Positions 1-4,926 of a DNA stretch of 6,133 bases are shown one piece after another. The first letter of the stretch is position 1; each line of letters begins with the position of its first letter. Origin of the DNA: an uncultured Mediterraneibacter sp. GTDB taxonomy: Bacteria > Bacillota > Clostridia > Lachnospirales > Lachnospiraceae. The notes under the pieces were generated by a model. It ran no database searches. It had not been told where the DNA came from and saw only the letters and a list, made by a program, of their open reading frames with translations. The translations under genes were made by a program, and so were the position numbers. Location: assembly GCF_934309415.1 (NCBI RefSeq), contig NZ_CAKRDI010000058.1, positions 1 through 6,133 on the forward strand, in the 5' to 3' direction.

Positions 1-6
1 TCTGAA

Positions 7-1677
7 TTAATCCCACTTCTGCATTGCAGCACCGCGCTCCGGTGGCAGGCAGTTCATGGCATAAGTTCTCATGAAGCCTTTCTTGACACGTGGCTCAGGA
101 AGCACCAGTTTCTCACGTCTCTTGGCAAGCTCTTCATCAGAAACTTCCAGTTTCAGGGAACGGTTCGGAATATCAATCTCAATGATATCTCCGTTCTCAA
201 CTAATGCGATCGGTCCACCGTTGGCTGCTTCCGGGGAAACATGTCCGATGATCGGTCCATGGCAGAATCCGGAGAAACGTCCGTCTGTGATCAGAGATAC
301 ACTCTCGTCCAGTCCCAGGTTTACAATCGCTTCAGTAGCTTCCATGATCTCAACCATTCCAGGTGCTCCTACAGGTCCGACGTAACGGACTACAACAACA
401 TCTCCAGGTTTTACGTCTTCATTGATGATTGCTTTGTGAGCTTCACTGTCGCTAGAATATACTTTAGCTGTTCCACGGAAATGCTGCATACTTTCCTTGA
501 TTGTTGAGGAACGGATTACAGAGCCGTTTGGAGCCAAATTTCCTTTCAGGATAGAAAGTCCGCCGTCTTTGCAGATCGGGTTGTTTACAGTGCGGATCAC
601 GTCGTTCGGGGCGTCTTTTACATGCTCAAGGATCTCTCCTAATGTCTGTCCATTTACATTTAAGCACTCTTTATGTACCAGTGATTCAAGCTGCTTGAAC
701 AACTGCGGTACACCACCGGCAAAATGAAGATCATCAACAGCGTAGATACCGCTTGGACGAACATTTGCGATACAAGGTGTAGAACGGTTGAATTTCTCAA
801 ATTCATCTGCAGTCAGGTCGATTCCGAGCTCGTTAGCCAGAGCCGGGATATGAAGAACCGCATTTGTAGATCCACCTATGGCAAGATCCATACGGATTGC
901 ATTTTCCAGTGCTTCACGAGTCATGATCTTAGAAGGTCTGAGATCTTCATAAACCATCTGAACGATACGGGAACCCATGTGTCTGCAGCTTACGATCTTG
1001 TCTGTAAATACAGCCGGGATAGTAGAAGAACCAGGGAGTGTCATACCAAGAGCCTCTGTCAGGATCTGCATTGTGTTGGCAGTCCCAAGAGAAGAGCAGG
1101 CACCCATGGAAGGGCAGGCTGCACATTCTGCGGCAAGGATCTCTTCCTGTGCAGCAGTACCTTTGGAAATCTTTCCATAAGAGAACTCTGTTACGTCACA
1201 CTGCAGGAACTGTTTCCCGTTGAGACGACCGGAAAGCATCGGTCCACCTGTACAGCAGATGGTAGGGATATCAAGTCTTGCTGCAGCAAGGAGTGTTCCG
1301 GGAACGATGTTATCACAGCCTGAAAGAAGAATCAGTCCGTCAAAATGCTGAACACTTGCAACTACTTCGATGCCGGATGCAACGATATCACGCATGGCAA
1401 GATCCATACACATGGTATCTGTCCCGATGGCAACTTCGGCACAGGTAGATGGAACACCAAACTCGAATGGGATTCCGCCTGCCTGCCATACAGCAGCTTT
1501 GATTGCTTTGGCAAGTTCTCTTAAATGAGCATGTCCGGCTGAGTTTTCACTGTAAGTATTAGCAATTCCGATGTGCGGACGGTTCAGATCCTGTGGATCA
1601 TAGCCACTTCCCTTATAAACAGAACGTGAATGAGCATTTGCATCGCCTACGAAATATTTCTGTGTGAATTCTTTCAT
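7..1677 (-). CDS. IlvD/Edd-family dehydratase, probably acting on a sugar acid
   Basis: A complete 556-residue protein, the usual length for the dihydroxy-acid/sugar-acid dehydratase family. These cytosolic Fe-S enzymes remove water from a 2,3-dihydroxy acid to give a 2-keto-3-deoxy acid. Visible family motifs are GCDNIVPG (about 120-127), CPSMGACSSLGTANTM (188-203), GPVGAPGMVE (434-443) and TDGRFSG (464-470) with the presumed catalytic Ser469, then GHVSPEA. Cluster ligands Cys121 and Cys194 are present. The first cysteine of [2Fe-2S] members is replaced by Gly48 in SAGHAHL, as in the [4Fe-4S] E. coli IlvD type. The usual CDG aspartate is Ala80 beside Glu81, and the lysine after CD is Asn123. 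The start is supported by AAGGAG eight bases upstream, inside the end of the AraC gene, with an ATGA overlap. Automatic annotation would probably say ilvD. No other branched-chain amino acid gene is nearby, and the aldolase across the divergent region favours sugar-acid catabolism, which is an inference. Confidence 0.93.
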   Translation of the reverse strand: MKEFTQKYFVGDANAHSRSVYKGSGYDPQDLNRPHIGIANTYSENSAGHAHLRELAKAIKAAVWQAGGIPFEFGVPSTCAEVAIGTDTMCMDLAMRDIVASGIEVVASVQHFDGLILLSGCDNIVPGTLLAAARLDIPTICCTGGPMLSGRLNGKQFLQCDVTEFSYGKISKGTAAQEEILAAECAACPSMGACSSLGTANTMQILTEALGMTLPGSSTIPAVFTDKIVSCRHMGSRIVQMVYEDLRPSKIMTREALENAIRMDLAIGGSTNAVLHIPALANELGIDLTADEFEKFNRSTPCIANVRPSGIYAVDDLHFAGGVPQLFKQLESLVHKECLNVNGQTLGEILEHVKDAPNDVIRTVNNPICKDGGLSILKGNLAPNGSVIRSSTIKESMQHFRGTAKVYSSDSEAHKAIINEDVKPGDVVVVRYVGPVGAPGMVEIMEATEAIVNLGLDESVSLITDGRFSGFCHGPIIGHVSPEAANGGPIALVENGDIIEIDIPNRSLKLEVSDEELAKRREKLVLPEPRVKKGFMRTYAMNCLPPERGAAMQKWD

Positions 1678-2549
1678 AATAAAATCTCCTTTGCTTCGGA
1701 TTCTTTGAAGTCGGCAGGACTGACACCGGTTACGTTTTTAAACGTCCGGTAGAAATGGTTGTAATTGTTGAAACCGACTTCTTTGCTGACGTTTGTAATT
1801 GACATAGGACCGCGCAGCAGCAGTTTTGCCTTGTCAATTCGTTTTGTAATGATGTACTTGTTCAGTGTTGTTCCGGTATATCGTTTGAACATGCGGCTTA
1901 AGTGGAATGTACTGAAGCTTACATATTCTGCAAGATTCTCAAGAGAGAGATCTTCTGCGATATGAGCATCGATATACCCGATCAGTTTTGTAACTACTTC
2001 CATGCTTCTGGAATCGGCCTGGCTGATCTCCTGGCCATCGTAGAACATGTCATAAATATGAGCAAACATTTCCAGAATCATAGCTTTTTCCAGGATATCT
2101 CTTCCGTTTTTCAGCTCCAGATCTTCGTGTCTGTTATAGATATTGATGAAGGTCCGGATCTGGGCAGGAGTAAGAGGCCTTGAATATTTAACTTCTGCAC
2201 AGTTGGAAAAGATATTGAACAGATTCGTTGTGTCAGAGCATGCGAAAAGCAGGAGACTGGAATCGAATGAGACACAATATCTTACATATGGTTTGTCTGT
2301 CGTAATCGTGATCTGGTGCTGATCAAACATATTGATCAAAACAAGACATCCTTGCATCAGTGTCCGTTTCTGTCCGTTGATCGTTATCTCTCCAATCACC
2401 CCATTCTCAGCTTCTGAAAGATAGAACTGAACTTCGTAGAAATCGTGATAATGAAGTTCACTGTTAAATTCGTGTGATGCGTCACGTTTTGTGATTGAGT
2501 AATGACCGTTGTAGACTTCTGCCTGGGACAAAAATAATGCTTCGCCCAT
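1674..2549 (-). CDS. AraC-family transcriptional regulator with cupin sensor domain
   Basis: A 291-residue DNA-binding regulator. The N-terminal half has a cupin-like ligand-binding region: ELHYHDFYEV (31-40) carries His33, His35 and Glu39, and His78 follows in a FDQH segment. The C-terminal 100 residues form the double helix-turn-helix of AraC/XylS proteins: HTH1 about 201-233 (LSLENLAEYV then FSTFHLSRMFKRYTG) and HTH2 about 251-284 (ITNVSKEVGF then HFYRTFKNVTGVSPADF). The frame is open 43 codons further upstream, but the start at 2549 is chosen because AAGGAGGAG lies six bases before it and the extra N-terminus has no family character. It overlaps the dehydratase start by ATGA, so both are likely one transcript. 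By position it is the probable local regulator of both divergent groups, responding to a sugar or pathway intermediate. The effector cannot be told from the sequence. Confidence 0.96.
   Translation of the reverse strand: MGEALFLSQAEVYNGHYSITKRDASHEFNSELHYHDFYEVQFYLSEAENGVIGEITINGQKRTLMQGCLVLINMFDQHQITITTDKPYVRYCVSFDSSLLLFACSDTTNLFNIFSNCAEVKYSRPLTPAQIRTFINIYNRHEDLELKNGRDILEKAMILEMFAHIYDMFYDGQEISQADSRSMEVVTKLIGYIDAHIAEDLSLENLAEYVSFSTFHLSRMFKRYTGTTLNKYIITKRIDKAKLLLRGPMSITNVSKEVGFNNYNHFYRTFKNVTGVSPADFKESEAKEILL
1686..1691 (-). promoter_or_regulatory. Ribosome binding site of the dehydratase, inside the AraC gene
   Basis: AAGGAG on the minus strand, eight bases before the dehydratase ATG and within the last codons of the AraC gene. 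With the ATGA overlap it indicates translational coupling. Confidence 0.85.
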
Positions 2550-2555
2550 GATGAA

Positions 2556-2564
2556 CTCCTCCTT
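2556..2564 (-). promoter_or_regulatory. Ribosome binding site of the AraC gene
   Basis: AAGGAGGAG on the minus strand, six bases before the ATG at 2549. This near-perfect site decides the start against the longer open frame that begins at 2678. Confidence 0.9.
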
Positions 2565-2585
2565 TTCTTTAAAGCAATAATTGTT

Positions 2586-2602
2586 GTGATAAACTTTATC
2601 AC
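2586..2602. promoter_or_regulatory. Perfect 8+8 palindrome, candidate operator
   Basis: GTGATAAA, one central C, then TTTATCAC, a perfect inverted repeat. It overlaps the candidate -10 box of the AraC promoter, where a bound protein would block transcription. The following T-run (2603-2608) gives it a superficial look of a plus-strand terminator, but the stem is AT-rich and no plus-strand gene ends here, so an operator is more likely. Confidence 0.5.
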
Positions 2603-2621
2603 TTTTTTCAGATGAATTCAA
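2593..2621 (-). promoter_or_regulatory. Candidate promoter of the AraC-dehydratase operon
   Basis: On the minus strand TTGAAT (2621-2616) and TAAAGT (2598-2593) are 17 bases apart, each matching four of six sigma-A consensus bases. The predicted transcript start is about 40 bases before the AraC ATG. The -10 box lies inside the palindrome at 2586-2602. Moderate, by-eye evidence only. Confidence 0.4.
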
Positions 2622-2638
2622 TCGGTAAAACTGTAAAA

Positions 2639-2737
2639 AGCAAGATATGTAATGTCGAGAGCAAGAATGGAAAAGCAAGAAAAACAGCTATATATAGAAG
2701 AAACTCGGTAGAGCAAAATAAGTAATGCCGGAAGCAA
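2639..2737. repeat. Pair of 26-base imperfect direct repeats
   Basis: Copies at 2639-2664 and 2712-2737 agree at 21 of 26 positions by eye. Each starts and ends with AGCAA and shares GTAATG in the middle. Starts are 73 bases apart, close to seven helical turns, and the AGCAA words within each copy are 21 bases apart, about two turns. Such same-face spacing is typical of binding sites for AraC-type proteins. No protein has been assigned to them. Confidence 0.55.
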
Positions 2738-2746
2738 TATTGTTAA

Positions 2747-2776
2747 TCGACAAAACATGCAATCTCGGGCTAAGAT
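2747..2776 (+). promoter_or_regulatory. Weak candidate promoter for the plus-strand operon
   Basis: TCGACA (2747-2752, five of six to TTGACA) and TAAGAT (2771-2776, four of six) with an 18-base spacer. It would start transcription near 2783, leaving a leader of about 120 A-rich bases. A weak -10 would fit an activator-dependent promoter, with the AGCAA repeats just upstream. Low confidence. Confidence 0.3.
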
Positions 2777-2903
2777 ATGGGTGTGTTAAGCGAGAGCAAT
2801 AATTGCACAGTCGAAATAAAGACGAATGCAAGAAGCTGAAAGCAAAATAAGAAAAGAAGCCAAAACAAAAAGCAAAATCAAAAACAAAAGGAGAGATGTA
2901 AAA

Positions 2904-3569
2904 ATGTCAGAATTAATCGTAATGTTAACAAACAATGATGTAACAGTACCGGATGCGATGGAGACCTTCGAAAGTGTAAAGGATCTGCCGGTTAAGTATT
3001 GGGGATTCAAGGATCACGGAATGGTACCTGAGAAGATGAAAGAACTTGCTCAGTACATGAAGAAATGTGGAAAGACAACATTCCTTGAAGTAGTAAGCTA
3101 CACAGAAGAAGAGTGCATGAGAGGTGCAAAACTTGCAGTTGAATGCGGATTTGATTATCTGATCGGAACCATCTTCTACGACAGTGTTTATGAATATATC
3201 AAAACAACAAACTTAAAATATTGCCCGTTCGCAGGAAAGGTTACACAGAATCCAAGTATCCTTCAGGGAACAGCACAGGAGATGCTGGCACAGGAAGCAT
3301 CTTTCGCAGAGAAAGGATGCGACGGAACAGACCTTCTTGGTTACCGCTATGTAGACGGAGATCCGACAGCACTTTCCGCAGAGTACATTGCAAATGCCAA
3401 GAAACCGGTTATCCTTGCAGGAAGCGTAGGAAGCGACGAGAGAGTTGCAGAAGTTCTGAAGATGAACCCATGGACATTCACAATGGGAAGCGCATTATTC
3501 AACAAGAACTTCGTAAAAGACGGATCTTTCAGAGAGAATCTGGAATATGTAATTAACCTGATCAAATAA
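2904..3569 (+). CDS. TIM-barrel protein of unknown function
   Basis: A 221-residue soluble protein. I cannot name the family. Eight alternating strand/helix units are readable: strands near 3-12 (ELIVMLTNND), 31-39, 58-64, 84-91, 105-113, 141-149, 168-177 (PVILAGSVGS) and 190-199 (WTFTMGSALF). The glycine-rich ends of strands 7 and 8 resemble the phosphate-binding loops of ribulose-phosphate-binding barrels (HisA, HisF and relatives), so a phosphorylated sugar or related substrate is possible. This is an inference from pattern only. No signal peptide or membrane segment is seen. The start at 2904 is taken because AAGGAG (2888-2893) precedes it by ten bases. The open frame reaches back to 2826, but those 26 residues are a lysine-rich translation of the A-rich leader. 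It is the first gene of the plus-strand group, 143 bases before the aldolase, suggesting an aldolase, epimerase or isomerase step in the same pathway. Confidence 0.88.
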   Translation: MSELIVMLTNNDVTVPDAMETFESVKDLPVKYWGFKDHGMVPEKMKELAQYMKKCGKTTFLEVVSYTEEECMRGAKLAVECGFDYLIGTIFYDSVYEYIKTTNLKYCPFAGKVTQNPSILQGTAQEMLAQEASFAEKGCDGTDLLGYRYVDGDPTALSAEYIANAKKPVILAGSVGSDERVAEVLKMNPWTFTMGSALFNKNFVKDGSFRENLEYVINLIK

Positions 3570-3712
3570 GAAAAACATAAAAAATTTAAGACAGGGTTCG
3601 AAAAAGCAAACTCTGAGTAGAAAAAACTAATCAAAGAATGCAACCTCCGATGGAGCGGGGTTCATTATATAAAAGTAAACAATTATAAGATTTATTTAAG
3701 GAGGACACAAAC
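3570..3712 (+). other. Spacer with two leader hairpins before the aldolase
   Basis: No gene is seen. A seven-pair stem with one G-T pair lies at 3592-3598/3609-3615. A second stem at 3637-3666 pairs AATG and AACCTC with GGGGTT and CATT around one bulged C. Neither is followed by a T-run, so they are not standard terminators and read-through from the TIM-barrel gene is likely. A weak internal promoter is possible (TTCATT at 3661-3666, 17 bases, TATAAG at 3684-3689). Aldolase ribosome binding site AAGGAGG is at 3698-3704. Confidence 0.45.
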
Positions 3713-4600
3713 ATGAAAAAATCAGTTGTATTCAAAGGAGTATTCCCGGCACTCATCACACCTTTCAAAGCAGACGGAAGCATGGATCTTGAAGGATTAA
3801 AAGAGAACGTAAAATACTACATGAGCGTAGGATGCGCAGGTGTTTGCTTCAGTGGTTCTTCAGGAGAGCACGCATTCCTTACAAGACAGGAAAGAATTGA
3901 CGGAATCAAAGCAATCAAAGAAGTAATTGGCGACGGAAAGATCATCGCAGGAGCAGGAGCTCAGACAACAGCAGGAGCACTTGAGCTTGTGAAAGATGTA
4001 AAAGAAGCAGGAGCTGATGCAGCACTCGTTCTTTCCCCAATTGGAAATACAACAGCTGACGGTATGGTAAAACACTATGAGACATTGGGAACAGTTGGAA
4101 TCCCGCTGGTACTTTACAATCACCCGGCTGCAACAGGAATCAACATTGACATGGATATGTTCAACCGTCTGATCGCTATCCCGAACGTAGTTGGTATGAA
4201 AGAGACAAGCGGAAGCCTTCCATTCCTTGCAGAGATCTTAAGAAACTACAGCACAGATGACATCACACTGTTCACAGGATGCGATGACCTTACACTTCCA
4301 TCTTGCGCAATCGGTCTTCAGGCAATCATCCTTGCTACAGCTAACGTAGCTCCAAAACAGGTTCTTGACATTGTAAGACTTGTAAAAGAAGGAAAGATCG
4401 AAGAAGCTCAGAAGATCTACTGGAATCTTGCTCCACTGACAAGAGTAATCGGAGATGAGGCTAACTTCCCGTCACTTCTTAAGAAAGCAGTTGAACTGAC
4501 AGGACACGCAGCTGGAGACCCGAGACTTCCGATGATTCCTGCAACAGCTGAAGAAACAGCAGAAATCGAAGAAGCGCTGAAAATTGCAGGTGTTAAATAA
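3713..4600 (+). CDS. DapA/NanA-family class I aldolase, likely 2-keto-3-deoxy sugar acid aldolase
   Basis: A complete 295-residue TIM-barrel lyase of the dihydrodipicolinate synthase/N-acetylneuraminate lyase family, at the usual length. These cytosolic enzymes join or split pyruvate and an aldehyde through a lysine Schiff base. Visible are GSSGE (48-52, the GTTGE position), Tyr135 in LYNHP, the Schiff-base Lys163 in GMKETSG, and TANVAP (209-214). The arginine after YNxPS in true DapA, which binds the semialdehyde carboxylate, is Ala140 here (YNHPAATG), arguing against lysine biosynthesis. The start has AAGGAGG eight bases upstream. Next to an IlvD/Edd dehydratase, the simplest role is splitting a 2-keto-3-deoxy acid into pyruvate and an aldehyde, as in E. 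coli yagE/yagF and yjhH/yjhG gene pairs. Sialic acid or other keto-acid cleavage remains possible. Family certain, substrate inferred. Confidence 0.95.
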   Translation: MKKSVVFKGVFPALITPFKADGSMDLEGLKENVKYYMSVGCAGVCFSGSSGEHAFLTRQERIDGIKAIKEVIGDGKIIAGAGAQTTAGALELVKDVKEAGADAALVLSPIGNTTADGMVKHYETLGTVGIPLVLYNHPAATGINIDMDMFNRLIAIPNVVGMKETSGSLPFLAEILRNYSTDDITLFTGCDDLTLPSCAIGLQAIILATANVAPKQVLDIVRLVKEGKIEEAQKIYWNLAPLTRVIGDEANFPSLLKKAVELTGHAAGDPRLPMIPATAEETAEIEEALKIAGVK

Positions 4601-4926
4601 TCACTGAAAACAGTAAACCTATAATCTAAATAGAATAACAAGTAGTTAAAATAGTCCTTTAATCTCATAAATAAAAACATAGTTAAAAAAGTAAAACTTT
4701 AAATCTCTTTGAAAAAATATGTATGAATTACCCTGCTCTATAGCTGTTCACGGCATACCGTGACCAGTAGTATCCCGCCATTTTAAATCACCTGCGGTGA
4801 TGGGCGAGATACATTCAAGTCAATACGTGCATCCTCCGTGCCAATCAGCGGAGTGATTGACACAGGAATGAACAGTGATGGTGTCGTTACAGGTACAGAG
4901 CAGGGTAAAAGGAAGGAGCAGGAATT
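4601..4926 (+). other. 326-base spacer: AT-rich left part, structured right part
   Basis: No protein gene is supported. Bases 4601-4727 are very AT-rich, with only a weak four-pair hairpin (ACTG-AAAA-CAGT, near 4602-4613) and a nine-base direct repeat TAGTTAAAA (4643-4651, 4680-4688). There is no convincing terminator or promoter. Bases 4728-4908 form the richly structured, more GC-rich element described separately. The isomerase ribosome binding site AAGGAG follows at 4913-4918. Confidence 0.6.
4728..4908 (+). repeat. 181-nt multi-hairpin element bounded by 20-nt inverted repeats (unidentified RNA leader or MITE-like element)
   Basis: The ends TTACCCTGCTCT (4728-4739) and AGAGCAGGGTAA (4897-4908) are perfect complements. 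The pairing continues inward to 20 positions with two mismatches (4728-4747 with 4889-4908). Inside are a six-pair hairpin with CATA loop (4748-4763), a long arm (4770-4779 with 4803-4812, one C-A mismatch, capped by a six-pair stem 4787-4792/4796-4801), and a third arm (4819-4824 with 4856-4861, and 4834-4838 with 4849-4853). The element is visibly richer in G+C than its left flank and ends four bases before the isomerase ribosome binding site. It matches no riboswitch class I recognise (no T-box, cobalamin or TPP core motifs seen). A dispersed MITE-like repeat is equally possible, although no clear target duplication is seen. The structure is directly visible, its function is not. Confidence 0.7.

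Larger units (their letters stand above)
2550..2903. promoter_or_regulatory. Divergent intergenic control region
   Basis: 354 bases between the AraC gene (leftward) and the TIM-barrel gene (rightward). No gene is supported here. It contains the palindrome at 2586-2602, a 26-base imperfect direct repeat (2639-2664 and 2712-2737), the word CGAGAGCAA twice (2656-2664, 2791-2799), eight copies of AGCAA between 2639 and 2875, and three short CAAT/ATTG inverted repeats. The self-complementary CTATATATAG lies at 2688-2697. The last 95 bases before 2904 are strongly A-rich and poor in T, which would give an unstructured leader. The density of repeats fits binding of the neighbouring AraC regulator and possibly other proteins. 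That is inferred. Confidence 0.7.

Noticed and set aside
724..1323. A 199-residue open frame on the plus strand
   Set aside because: It is antisense to the conserved dehydratase motifs, which are clearly coding on the minus strand.
2586..2608. Intrinsic terminator (palindrome plus T-run) on the plus strand
   Set aside because: The stem is AT-rich, its loop is a single base, and no plus-strand gene ends upstream of it.
2550..2678. 43-residue N-terminal extension of the AraC protein
   Set aside because: It crosses the ribosome binding site and palindrome, and the strong AAGGAGGAG supports the start at 2549.
2896..2901. A start-stop mini frame ATGTAA just before the TIM-barrel gene
   Set aside because: It begins only two bases after AAGGAG, too close for efficient initiation, so it is probably chance.
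2826..2903. 26-residue extension of the TIM-barrel protein
   Set aside because: It is a lysine-rich translation of the A-rich leader and includes the ribosome binding site. The barrel begins naturally at 2904.
3637..3666. Terminator between the TIM-barrel and aldolase genes
   Set aside because: The stem is imperfect and is followed by ATATAAAAG rather than a T-run.
4728..4908. Known riboswitch or T-box
   Set aside because: I looked for T-box, cobalamin, TPP and lysine-type core motifs and saw none. The element is therefore reported as unidentified rather than assigned.
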